Of a stretch of 64,000 bases of DNA, positions 1 through 10,689 are shown piece after piece. Numbering within the stretch: position 1 is the first letter of the stretch; each line of letters begins with the position of its first letter. The position numbers and the translations under genes were made by a program. The DNA lies in contig CM060990.1 in assembly GCA_030765065.1 (NCBI GenBank), positions 464,674,321 to 464,738,320 of the forward strand, given 5' to 3'. This stretch comes from Deroplatys truncata. Lineage: Eukaryota > Arthropoda > Insecta > Mantodea > Mantidae. The notes under the pieces are model-generated. The model searched no databases. It was not told the DNA's origin and saw only the letters and a list, made by a program, of their open reading frames with translations.

Positions 1-2300
1 ACCTGTTATTTTATACAGATTGTTAAAATGTTGGGATTTCCGAGAGTAAGAATCCTTTTGTTTGTGTTTTCAGCAATGTAATTTTTCCATATAGCATTGT
101 AGTTGTAATATTTCTTTTTTCTTGGTATATAAAACTACATAAGTCTGTACCTACAGGCTACTATTTAATTTTCAGCCTAGTTATATATTTTCTTGGTTAT
201 TCACAGCAAAATATATCACAATTTTTGATTTCTCAATGCATTAAGATAATGACACATTCAGAAGTTTGCAGAATACACCCCCTTGAGTATTTACTGTTAA
301 TGTCATACCATTCGCATTAACCGCAATGTTGTGAATTTTCTCTGAATTTGTTCAACCAGTAAATAATTTAATTTATGACTATTCTTGAACTATACGGACT
401 TTTTCTGCTGCTAAATTCTTGTTATTATTTGTGCAAATTTACAACCCCTGCATTCCTTTGTGATAATTTGGAAGCAGAATAAACTATTGATTTACCTAAC
501 GCACTGCGTATGGTATGTGAAAAAACCAACAAGCACACACACACGCAAACAAACCTATCACCATCAATTTCTAATGCCAATTCATTACCGGAATTCCGGT
601 GTAATATCTTCATTATGCTTTTCAAACCTTCTCCTTTTTCGAATTTTGTGCAAGATATATATTCTTTTCAGCCTCCCCCTCCTTCCACTACCGAGAGAAA
701 ATTCTATATATGGTCTTTGTAAACATTTTAAGGCTGTGGACTTATGCTGCATTATATCTGACACTTCAGGAATTGTATATAAATATAAAGCATGTACTAA
801 CTTTTTTGTGTATGGCATATATCCCATACCTCCATTGAGATTCATCCAATATATACCATAATCCTTTTTGTAACATCACCATAAAACGTCGTTCCTACGT
901 CACCTTTTTGTTGTACAGAAGTAATTACCGCTGTTCCACGCATCGCAGTTAAAATGGAACTGAAACTTCGCTATATGCAATTACTGCGTGTAAATAACAA
1001 AGCTTCCATTTACTCAGTCAGGCTTTTGAGGTATGAAAATCATTCTGCCATCAGCAGATTCCATTGGTTATAGTACTAGGTAATCTACCTGTGCCTTCTG
1101 GATTTTTCCGAACGCTGTTGGCTTTATGCATTTTTTTCTTCCTCCTTTTTTACCGCTGTTCATAATGTTGCTGCTTAAGCAGTTTGTTTGTGCTCCCTTC
1201 TGCGTTGACTCACATAGCCGCGTTTTTTTTATCTGTATCAGTTTTGTGCGTTCTATATGGCAATTGTATCTTATGTTTTTATGTGATATAATCCAGATAA
1301 TGCGTATACTGATTATTTTTATGCCTTCGCGGGTCCTGACTGCTCTGCACCGGTTAAGCCACCGGAGATTATTGATGCTTACAATTGTAGTTTTGATATG
1401 CTGTTTTCGGAGGCATTATTCAGACTCTATTCCAATCATTTTTTAACTCTGTTCCCTAGCGTTTAGATTATTTTAAAACCCGTCACTAGTTGTTACAGAG
1501 CAGGATTTTCTGCAAGCGCTTATAACTACTTCGACCGTGCGGCCTTATTGATACGAAATGCTACGTCTCCAGTTCTCTCATCACTTGTGTGTAATTCTCT
1601 TTGTTTCCAATACACTTCCTGCAGCCTAGTTATTTATGATTAAAACGTCTTTCTTTCATGCTTACGTTTTTTACGTTACTTACATGAGTTTTAAGTTCTT
1701 TTACAGATTTTTGGGGCTCCGTAGCCGTATGTACCCTTGCATTCCAGTAAAATGCTGTCACCCCGCCTGGAAATGGCATGATTCTGTTTATGTTGTCTCT
1801 GCAGCAACCCCCTCGAGTTCAAACCTCTACAGAGCTTGCTACAGCTGTTACTCCCGTCGCCGCCTGCTAGACGTCATTTGTCTAATAAGGATTCTTGTTT
1901 CTTTTCTTACAGAATAAAAAAAATAATTAACGAAACCAGAAAATCAACCGTACGCAAGTATAAATATGGTATACCATACAAGTTATTTCCGATCACTTTT
2001 TGTAATTTACTTTCGTCAGCTTTGTGCGCTTCGCACACCCATCACTCTTTTACAGTTATGGATTTTATACATTAAGTTTCTATTTGATATTATCTTTCTC
2101 TTCTTGGTTACATTATTATGTTTTTCTCCCAATAATTTTCATCTATTTATTTATTTATTTTTTGTATTTTTGCGCTTGAGAAGTCTTACGGCCCATAGTG
2201 TTGTTTGTTGAGACGCTGTAATGTTGAGCGTCTGTCCCAGAGTGTCAAACCTAATGGTCTCTGATGTTATTTATTGTTGTATTAAGTTTTGTGATGATGA
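1..2300. other. AT-rich stretch with no supported gene
   Basis: Several short open frames occur here (for example around 460-861 and 1126-1446), but their translations are low-complexity Phe/Leu/Ile/Ser-rich strings without any domain I recognise. No splice or start context supports them. A short CA-type run lies near 531-545. I see no transposon signature, so this is probably decayed intergenic DNA. Confidence 0.5.
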
Positions 2301-2310
2301 TGATGATGAT

Positions 2311-2515
2311 GAACTGAGTTTCATTTATGGACGCTCTTTAACTACTATGGTCTTTAGCGTCCCATTCTATATTGGACATGAAAGACCGGAAATCTTACTC
2401 AGAGGACTCTTTATCAGGATTGAGGTTCTTTTGCGTACGTAAATCTACGACACGGGACCATCGGATTTACTGCCCTTCCGAAGGAAACCATGCTAAGGAT
2501 TTTTTCGCGTGTAAA
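2311..2515 (-). repeat. tRNA-derived SINE (family A), copy 1, truncated
   Basis: This is a diverged copy of a repeat also found at 7277-7525, 21806-22086 and 36331-41735. Shared landmarks, read on the plus strand, are a TTATTTATGGACGC motif, a TAGCGTCCC block, a GAAAGACCG block and a CTTCCGAAGGAA block. The SINE reads on the minus strand, with its tRNA-like head to the right. In this copy the head (A and B boxes) is missing, and it ends in a foldback at 2473-2544. Confidence 0.75.
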
Positions 2516-2544
2516 AATCCTTAGTATGGCTTCCTGCGGAAGGG
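2473..2544. repeat. 72-bp hairpin at the SINE end
   Basis: The SINE segment CCCTTCCGAAGGAAACCATG, followed by GCTAAGGAT, is repeated inverted as ATCCTTAGTATGGCTTCC, then TGCGGAAGGG. The ~20-nt loop contains a T run and an A run. A near-perfect stem like this is not seen in the other SINE copies, so it arose in this copy. Confidence 0.75.
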
Positions 2545-2671
2545 AAGTAAAGCAGCGAGGGGAAATTGCCGTCCATGAAAGGTGGCATCTGTGAGGAAGT
2601 TGACACAGCTGGCGTTGAAAGATAGGTACAGAGGTGCCTTTTTGCTTTATTGTAAAATTAAGGTATTATAA

Positions 2672-2875
2672 TCAACCCTTATAATTGGCAGCCGGAGCTT
2701 CTCCACAATTAACGCAGCAGGGAGGAGTTTCTATCGGTTTTGCGCATTGGGAAAATGTGTGAGTTCCTGTGCATTTAACACGCCGAGGAGGAAGATGACA
2801 GAAAATTTTAGTGTGCCCATAACGTTGGTAATTGGTGCACTGAAATGCGGTCGGAGATCTGCGGCGATACTGCAC
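2672..2875 (-). pseudogene. LINE ORF1 zinc-knuckle fragment (Jockey-like gag)
   Basis: The 67-codon minus-strand frame encodes a remnant of the tandem CCHC knuckles of non-LTR retrotransposon ORF1 proteins, which bind element RNA in the ribonucleoprotein. The motif QCTNYQRYGHTKIFC is a CCHC knuckle with its second Cys replaced by Tyr. It is followed by VKCTGTHTFSQC and by CCVNCGEAPAANYKG, where the expected His of GExH is also lost. The order (knuckle, PPR, knuckle, TPP, CVNCGE) matches Jockey/BS-type ORF1 proteins. No pre-knuckle domain or ORF2 is visible nearby, so this is an isolated fossil fragment. The clade call comes from motif recall, not from an alignment. Confidence 0.75.
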
Positions 2876-3224
2876 AGAGAATAGCTTGTTGTATGTGCTT
2901 AATGCTTAAACAGAAACATCGGTCTGCGAGACCTTTGTCATTATTTCATTTTGCAATGTGGCAGCACTGTTTGGTATGCGGCTCCACCCATCCTAAAACC
3001 TTCTTATTAACCAATTAACTACACAAACCACGCATTTCCTTTCAGTTCGTGGCTGTGTGTTGCCAGGTGCGCAGTGTTTTCTCAAAACGTCCAGGTCTCG
3101 CTGACCGGGTGTTTCGTATTACGCAAGAAGCGTCTAGGTAGGTGAGACGAGGTGTTTTGTGTTTTGTATCATTCATAATATTTTATTGTCTTCTGAAAAG
3201 ACTGTTTTCACTTTATGTCACATC

Positions 3225-5063
3225 ATGGATACTCCATCAACGAGTACTGGTGGATCGTCAAGAGCTTCGATGCTGGAGAGAGTGCGTGTCAGCGATAAAA
3301 ATTTGGAAGGTAATTTCAAAGTGGTTGGTGGATAGCGGAGATGAATTATAAGAGGAAGTTGACGACTCAGACACATCCTGACTACATAATATATGAAAAG
3401 GAACTGTAAAATGAAAATTTTAAGGAAAGGAAGGCTCAACCTGGGCTAGGAAACGAAAGTAGCAATGATGATGATCTTTTGGAAGCTGTAAAAGCAATCG
3501 CTACAGGAATTACCATACTGAAATGCTGCAGTTTTTCATAGGAATAAAGGACGGACAAGACTGTAAATGGCTACAGCAGGAACCCCTAGAACGAGAACTC
3601 CAAGTTATAATCTAGTTCTGCAATTACCTGCACTAAGTATAGAAGCTACTAAATTGCAAAATCCCACCATGAGAACATTTTGGGAGTGTTTATTTGATTG
3701 GCAAATGATTGAAACCATTGTTTCGTGCGCAAGTGTGAAACTGCGGTCCGTCAGAACTAAGCTCAACCCCATAACCAATCAATCTAATTCCCGAGACACG
3801 TGCTTGATCAGTCTGCTCACGTATACTTCAATTCTCAAATCCGATCATGAGAAGATGCTCTCCCTTTCTGATAAACATTTGACTCGAAGGCCCATATTTA
3901 GGGCAACTATGTCAGTTAAGAGTTTCGAAATACTGATAAACTGCCTTCGGTTTGACGATTCCAAAACTCGTGAGGAGAGAAAACAAAATCGACTGTACAG
4001 TCGCTATGTCACAAGTGATTGAATCTTTCATACACAATTCACAACAGATGCATTGTCCTAGTGATAATGTAACATGCTTGTCCCTTTCAGAGTCAGATGC
4101 GGGTTTCGAATGTACATGTCCAAAAAAGCCCGCAAAGTATGGTATCAAAGTTCAGTGCAGAGGTGACTCATTCATTTCTTACACTTTCGATGGTTATATT
4201 TTTCCTGGGAAAGACAGTAATTACATTAGACTTTCCGAAGAAGAAATAAAATGTTGAAATTAACTCGGTCAACGGTGCGCTTATGCAAAGTTATTGAAGG
4301 ATCTAACCGGAGTTTCACTGTAGACAATTGGTTTTCATTCTTACAACTGGCAGAGGAATTGAAAAGAGATCTCTGGTCCTTATTGGTTCAATGAAGAAGA
4401 ATATAGCTGTTATATCACCAGAGTTCAAGGCTAGTAGAACCAGCTGTCCATGGATTTTCAAATATCCTGCCGACAACACTGCTGGCTGTTGCTCTCAGGA
4501 AGAATGCATCAGTTGTACTCATATCTTCCATGAACCATAGCACTGAACTAGACTCCGAAAATAAGCCCGAAATTATTTGCTATTTCAATAAGACGGAAAC
4601 TGATGTTGACCTTCTGGACCTAAAGTGCGCTCTGTACTCGCCCAGTATGAGAACGAAGAGATGGTCATTGGTCATTGGTCATTTTCTACGCCCTTTGGAA
4701 TGTGAGTGGTGTCAACAGCATCATTCTCTACTTGTTCTACCGTCAAAATACACTAATTAGAATTGTCAATTTTATTAAAACCTTAGCTAAATCCTTGTTG
4801 GAATCACATCTCAGAAGATGGCTCAATATTACTAATCTTCCCGAGATATAGCACTGATCCAGCAAGAAATACCGGAAGAGGAAAATGCTGACTCATAAGA
4901 TAATACAGTTCCGAGCGACAAGCTTGAGAATAGAAAGACATGTTCCAAGTGCCCATCCTTCAAGGACAGGAAAACTTCCCACGACTGCATCAAATGCAAC
5001 CATCCAATTTGCCTGGAATGCAGCAGGAAAGTGTACATTATGCGTGCTATAACAAATGAGTGA
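3225..5063 (+). pseudogene. piggyBac-family transposase, decayed
   Basis: This is a degenerate copy of a piggyBac (DDE_Tnp_1_7) transposase, the enzyme of TTAA-specific cut-and-paste transposons. Pieces lie in order over three frames: an N-terminal Ser/Thr/acidic segment from an ATG at 3225; a block with RRPIFRATMSVKSFEIL and NCLRFDDSKTREER (about 3870-3990), which is diagnostic of the family; KPAKYGIKVQ (about 4125-4155); a VDNW-like segment near 4320; KPEIICYFNKTETDVDLLDL (about 4566-4625); and TKRWSLVIGHF (about 4650). A C-terminal Cys-rich finger (CSKCPSFKDRKT, then CIKCNHPICLEC) runs at about 4938-5025, and the stop is at 5061-5063. At least four frameshifts and several stops break the frame, so it is inactive. 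I could not identify terminal repeats or flanking TTAA sites convincingly. Confidence 0.88.
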
Positions 5064-7276
5064 AAGTTTGCACTGATGTGTATAATTTTGGTTTTGTCAT
5101 ACATTTTTCTTAGTGATTTTCTTTGTTTGTAATTGCTTTATCAATATACTCGAGTTATACTAAATCAAGGATACCAGGAAGTGATTGTACTGTACAATTC
5201 AATTTCAGTTTTTGTTGCCAGAATTCGCTTCATTAAAATGAAGCTTTGGAGTTTTAGAGAACAAGTGTTTCTGTATTTAATAAGTGCGTAATATTTAAGA
5301 TAAATACGAAAACTTTTATGGAAAAGTGGCATAAGGCAGATCATGTTTTCTAACAACAAAATTTGTTCCTCATATTTCTGGTGCACTTCTCTCCCTAAGT
5401 GCTGGTTGTACAGTCGCCTTTTTTTCTGTGATACTTTACATCTAATTTCAGATGTAGAACTAAATAAAATTTAGATATCATAAAAATCAGAAGGGAAGAA
5501 AAATGATGCACATTTAATCATACAAATGACCTTTTTTTCTTTACGGGTTACTAATATTTTTTCTATCTGCATTAAACCTAATATTAAATAAAAAGGTAGT
5601 TCAATAGCTAAATTAGGTAACCATACATGCACAGATAAAATCTCATGACAATAGCTTTAATAGTGTTTGAGAAATGTGCACTTGAAATGTAAAAAAATTA
5701 AGTTATGAGAAATTGAGATGAAAGTTGGAAGTGTAGTTTATACTCATTTACTCACTTTTTTAGATCATGTCAGCTCCATGATCCTCATCATTGGGATTAT
5801 TTTCAGTGTCTCTCTTCTTCCTCTTGGGCTTAGCTTTGTCATCAATTATCTGAGCTGCCTTTTTTGCCGCTGAGAGTTGAGGTATATCATTTCTTAAAAA
5901 TGCTGCTTTAATATTTTCACCGATTTGATACCCATTTTTGCACAACTTTAAGCTTACCGCTACGCCCTTCATTAAAACAAATTACACCATCATGCACACA
6001 TATTTCCATGCCCCCAAAAACGCAGTTGAATTCTAAGCGGAAGAAATATTCAAACTCATATTTCAAGTTTGGGGGAGGCGTGTCCTAGCGCCACCATATT
6101 TATCCCCTTCGCTGATATAGACGCGATATGACGTCCTGGGCAGCAATTTTAAATACTGCTAACCGTTAAGTAATTAAAGCTACTTGGCTTCGACATCGGG
6201 ATTTAGGACCGTGCGGTCTAACGCACGATAGGAGTAGCTAACCTATCAAACCAAGGATCGTAGGATCTAATCCCGGTAAAATGCATGTTCTGCATTCAAA
6301 AGCTGTGGAAAAGGGTGGGGAGGGCCCAACTAAAGCAAGCGGTGTTACAGCACGGTTGGATGCTGACGGGTTTCAATTGAATGCAGATATATGCATGTTA
6401 CCCTTTTATTTTGTTTTAAAAGATTACGCACTTAGGAGATCAGACAATGCTGCAACTACCATGTGTTCGGATGGCCGAGAGTCTCTTTGATAGGATATGG
6501 TGATGTGATATGGTCAGAGATTCGTGCCCAACGTTACAAAATACTTTTTATTTAATTTATATACATATGTCATTTATTTGTTTATGCATTAGGTATATCA
6601 TTTTAAAGCTAAGGAGATGTGCCGCTTTTTTAGAATAGAGAACAAAAAATCTGTAGTTTTGCGGAAATTCACTTCTCGGTGTCCTCAAGTTGCTCATTTA
6701 TTGCCTTCTCTCAAAAATAATAATTGTAGCTCTAATATGTCAGCAAATAAATAGAGAAAAAATAAGGTCCCTCAGACCAGATGTTTCTAATTAAGTACTA
6801 TAGACCCATAATTCTGTTTAAGAGTTTAGTTCAAAGATTCACCTCGCGTCTTCATTGTGGACAAATCCGACCACGTGCAGGGTCATCGGTTGTTTGTTGT
6901 TGTAGAACACATGAAAAACGTTCGTGATTGGCAGGTTTTCCGCTTCTAGCTCCTGAAAAACCTTTGCATCTGTGATGGAGTATGGGGCTCCGCGTAATAT
7001 GACTTCCAGTTTTTATGAGGGTCCCTGAAAGCATTAAAGGGTAAAGTGCTTCAGAGAAAACCTTACCCTCCGAGCGGTAGTTATCAATGAATGCGGTGTT
7101 AATTTTTAACATATTACCACATTGCTGCATGGTAAACTCGGTAGTGGTGAAAGAAGTTAAATTTGCCATTACTCGTTGATAATTATTTACATCATGCAAA
7201 AATATTAATGGAATGTTGACCTTTCGTCAAATTCCACATCCCCTATGGTCTCCAGGATTGCAAACATAATGTAAAT
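5064..7276. other. Intergenic, no recognised gene
   Basis: Mostly AT-rich DNA. A 70-codon minus-strand frame at 5760-5972 ends in a Lys/Arg-rich then acidic tail; I do not recognise it and cannot say whether it is coding. A tRNA-like block with a degenerate B box (GGATCTAATCCCGG) lies at about 6190-6280 and may be an old SINE head. A 115-codon minus frame at 6852-7199 has no recognisable domain. Confidence 0.4.
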
Positions 7277-7525
7277 AAATTGAGTTTTATTTATGGACGC
7301 CCTTTAACTACTATTGCCACTAGTGTCCCCTTCTATTGGGCGTGAAAGACCGTAAATTTTGCTCAGAGGCCTCTGTCAAGCTTGAGGTTCTTTGAAGTGC
7401 CGTAAATACGACAAGGGACCACCGGCATTACTTCCCTTCCAAAGGAAGCTATGCTAAGGATTTTCACGCCCGAAAAAATCCAACGTCCTCCGCCGGGTTT
7501 GAACCCGCGACCTCGGGGACTAAAA
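7277..7525 (-). repeat. tRNA-derived SINE (family A), copy 2
   Basis: Same family as 2311-2515 and 21806-22086. On the minus strand it begins with a tRNA-like B box (reverse of TTTGAACCCGCGACC at about 7498-7512) followed by GGCGGAGG, then the shared body. It ends with an AT-rich tail (ATAAATAAAACTCAA) at about 7277-7292. The A box is missing, so the copy is 5'-truncated. Confidence 0.8.
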
Positions 7526-8045
7526 CTTACTGTGAACAGATGGTGAATCCGCCATATAGTTCTGGCGGACATAGAAAGCACAAATAATTTTTCGTTTATT
7601 TAAGGGTATACATCTCACCGTTGCGAATATCCGAGTCGGCGATATTGCGTTTAGCTGTCCCCATAGGTGCAACAGTGGTAGGAGCATGCCGAACGCAGCA
7701 CCACTCCGGCATGATGCTAAGCTGGAGCACGCTGCTTGAGTTGTAGAGAATGTTGTGGAGATGTGCTGGCAAGTGCTGGAGAAAGACTGCTGAAGCGATG
7801 ATGAAAGACAAGAGGACTCTGGTAGAACGTCAGTGCTATATGCAATGTTGAGAGAAGATCGGACAAGGTTGCCGGTATCTTTCGATACGGAATCCATGCG
7901 AAAAGTTAAATCTGTATCACTAATAAACAACAAGCTCAAATAGATTACCAGTATGAAGCTGAATATGGGAGGACCCGAAATGGTGCGACAGTTTCACACT
8001 GGAATGTAGTTGTCACCTTTTCTCGTTGTCTCCAATATTTGCTGT
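7526..8045. other. Intergenic, unassigned
   Basis: A 139-codon minus-strand frame (7520-7939) is Ser/Thr-rich and carries no motif I recognise; it overlaps the SINE head at one end. This segment directly abuts the left LTR at 8046 and is the pre-insertion flank of the LTR element. Confidence 0.35.
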
Positions 8046-8781
8046 TGATTCTGCTGCCGGCTGCCCCAATGGTAGAGCTATGAGCATTTTTCCTCGGCGT
8101 ATGCGTGGATGTATTGTGAAGGACAGCACCATTTTCAATTAACTGAGAAATTTATTGTGAACTGAATTTGAGTTATTGCAGTGAGTTGCCGACCGTTCGA
8201 AATGAAGAAATAGATTGACTCTGAATTGTAGAACTCGAAACTATAGCACTTGAATTATTATACCTGCTAACTTCTGCAGGATCAATTTCAAGGTATGAAA
8301 TAACTGTTTCCGCAATGAAAGAAACCAGAGGCGTAAGTCGCTAAGGTGCTAAAAGGTTGACCAGCAGGATCCCTCGTGTCAGTCGCAAATTCTTAATCAC
8401 GCAAGCGCGTCACTAAGCACTTAAAATATCACGCGAGTCACTGCCACTGATGGTACGAGAGAGAGAGAAACCCTCGGAGATAGATGCACGAATATTTATT
8501 AATTTTAGCTCCGCCTACATATTATTCCCCCACCAACGTTTTTTTCCACGCGCAGCCAATCATCACTTCTTACGTGTTTTTACATCTCTGACTTTGATAC
8601 TGAGGTTGCCTAAATTCCCAGAATGTAAATGCCTTTCTCTTTTCCAGAATTGGTCTACATGCCTGTGTAACGTACTGATGAACTTAACTATAAACTGCGT
8701 TCCCAGAAATCCTAAAGCTAACGTATTCGCTCCTTCTCAGCTCACTAATGACTCCGGCTAACCTGACTCCTAATTACCCTC
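8046..8781 (-). repeat. Left (3') LTR, first part
   Basis: Matches the right LTR from TGATTCTGCTGC through GGATCCCTC (about 8377). It then contains ~390 bp absent from the right LTR, and rejoins at TCCTAATTACCCTC (8768-8781), where the LINE interrupts it. Confidence 0.8.
8768..8781. repeat. LINE target-site duplication, left copy
   Basis: TCCTAATTACCCTC, identical to 14635-14648. The right LTR has the same 14 bp once, at about 17730-17743, which is the empty site. Confidence 0.93.
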
Positions 8782-9363
8782 CCCCCAGGGAGTACGGATT
8801 TGGCGTACACGGGAGTTCCCGAACCACTCGTCGCCATATTCATCCCTTCATCCCGTCCGGTCGAGGTGGGTTCGTTCTCGTTCTCAAGATAGGCTCTCGT
8901 TCGTTCTGTGCATTTCATTACATGACGCTCCTCGCCATCGTTTCTTACTTCTCTTCTATTTACGCACATTTCGCCTCACGTCCATTCATTTACACATCTT
9001 TCTTCCTTCTTCGCCGGCCTACCTTGCGTGCGAAACGCCCACACACTTTTAGTTTCTTTTACCCTTTTATTTTAATCCTCCGTGGACACAGCCTGACGGA
9101 TACCCGCGCACTGCGTGCGCAGCTGGGTGAAGGGGTAATGGCGTCATCCCCACCACACGGGGTCGTCATGTAGGGTATGTGTTCATATCCGCTGTTCAAC
9201 GGCAGTCCCGTGGGGAGGCCATTGCATGAGCTGCTGACTTCTGACGGCGATTGGGTCCCTCTATGTTCTGGGAGGTGTGACCCTGGGGTGAGTTTGGTAT
9301 AGATAGGCCACTCACCCAAGCCGGGGTAACGCCCGGAAAGTCAGAGCCCGAGGTCGGAGACGG

Positions 9364-10252
9364 TTGCAATGGTGGAGGATTTATTTCGCTATGAAGCCCT
9401 CTTTCTCCATTACTACCCACAAGCGCCGAAAAGTTTATGTAACGGAAGTAGCACCGCCGACATCTGGTTGTTACTTGGTAATTAGAAAAACAGAGGAAGG
9501 CCAATCCTTTGAGAAGGTGAACCTTTTTATTTTACAAAAGGGGATTGACGCTATTGCTGGTCCTGTTAATTCCTGTACTCGCCTTAGAAATGGTTCATTA
9601 TTAGTACAAAGACCAATCAGCAAAGTAGGAGCTTTTGCGCGCTACGCTTCTCCACGATTATCCCATCCGTGTTGAGAAGCACCGCTCCTTGAATTCCTGT
9701 CGAGGCGTCGTTACCACCCATAGCCTCGAAGGTATGTCGGATGAAGAACTAGTCGAATATCTTTCCGACCAAAAGGTAACGGCAGTTCATCGAGTGCAGG
9801 CTAAACGCGACGGAGTGTTTGTACCTATTCGTACTTTGTTTATCACCTTCGATGGCGTCGATCTGCCCACGAGTATTTCAGCAGGGTACGAACGTATTGC
9901 GGTGAGACCTCTGCGTTGTTTTAAATGACAACGTTTTGGGCATACGCAAGTCTCTTGCAAGACTGCTGCCGTTTCCATCTGTGCCTATTGTAGTGAGCCC
10001 TCACACGAAGGTACCTGTTTATCCGCCCCCGTCTGCGTGAATTGCAAAAGGTTTGGTTCTGCTTCATTTGCCAACTGTCCGCGGTATTTGGACGAGAAGG
10101 CGATCCAGGAGATCCGGGTAAAGCAGAAACTCTCCTTCGCCGAAGCCCGGAGGCGTTTCTATGCGCACCTACCTTCGCTCCTGCGATCGGGTACATTCAG
10201 TTCTGTTGTTGCCTCGCAAGTTCCCCGGAAGGATGCACAGACTCAAACTTAG
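9364..10252 (+). pseudogene. LINE ORF1 (gag-like, zinc-knuckle protein), broken
   Basis: This is the nucleic-acid-binding ORF1 product of the LINE. An N-terminal part in one frame includes NLFILQKGIDAIAG and RLRNGSLLVQ, typical of I/R1-type ORF1 proteins. A frameshift around 9605-9630 moves the reading to a second frame with VEKHRSLNSCRGVV, KVTAVHRVQAKRDG and VRPLRCFK. The first knuckle is then cut by a TGA at 9926-9928 exactly where its second Cys should be, and the frame continues as QRFGHTQVSC. Further knuckles (CAYC, then CVNCKRFG) and a basic C-terminus ending at 10252 follow in the same frame. One frameshift plus one nonsense change suggests moderate age. The exact start is uncertain; 9364 marks the first open stretch, not a verified initiation codon. 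Confidence 0.85.
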
Positions 10253-10689
10253 ACCATGACTGCATTGACCGCCACTACCATCCGGCCATCCATTACAGCT
10301 ACAGTTGTCAAGCCATCTAAAGCTGGTCCAAAGGTTATGGAGTCTCAAGGCACTGAAAAGTAATCGAAGCAGACATTTCGTAGGGAAGATTTTTTGAAAG
10401 ACCCTCCGCGTGCGCGCGGCAAGTAAAGTTCACCTTCTCCTCCTCGAAGGTCGCAGTCCCAGGATGCTCCTGGGACTAGCCGCGCTCAGCGGCCCCCTTC
10501 ACCCCCTGCCACCCAGAACCGATTCTCGGCGCTTGAATCGGCTTCTGGGACTGAGCGCGTGGGCCCTCCCTTCGAGGAGCCTATGAGTCTGACCAACTCC
10601 ATACAAAAAGCGCGAGCACCAAGGTTAAGCAAAAAGTTATTTTAAGCCGCCCTTCTAAGTAAGACGTTTATCCCTTTCATTCATCGCTA

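Noticed and set aside
460..861. 133-codon plus-strand frame near the window start
   Set aside because: Low-complexity, Tyr/Ile/Pro/Ser-rich translation with no domain. AT-rich DNA gives such frames by chance.
3000..3020. TTAA near 3014 as left end of the piggyBac element
   Set aside because: TTAA is common in AT-rich DNA and no matching inverted end plus TTAA was found on the right side.
7520..7939. 139-codon minus frame next to the left LTR
   Set aside because: Ser/Thr-rich, no motif, overlaps a SINE head. Not supportable as a gene.
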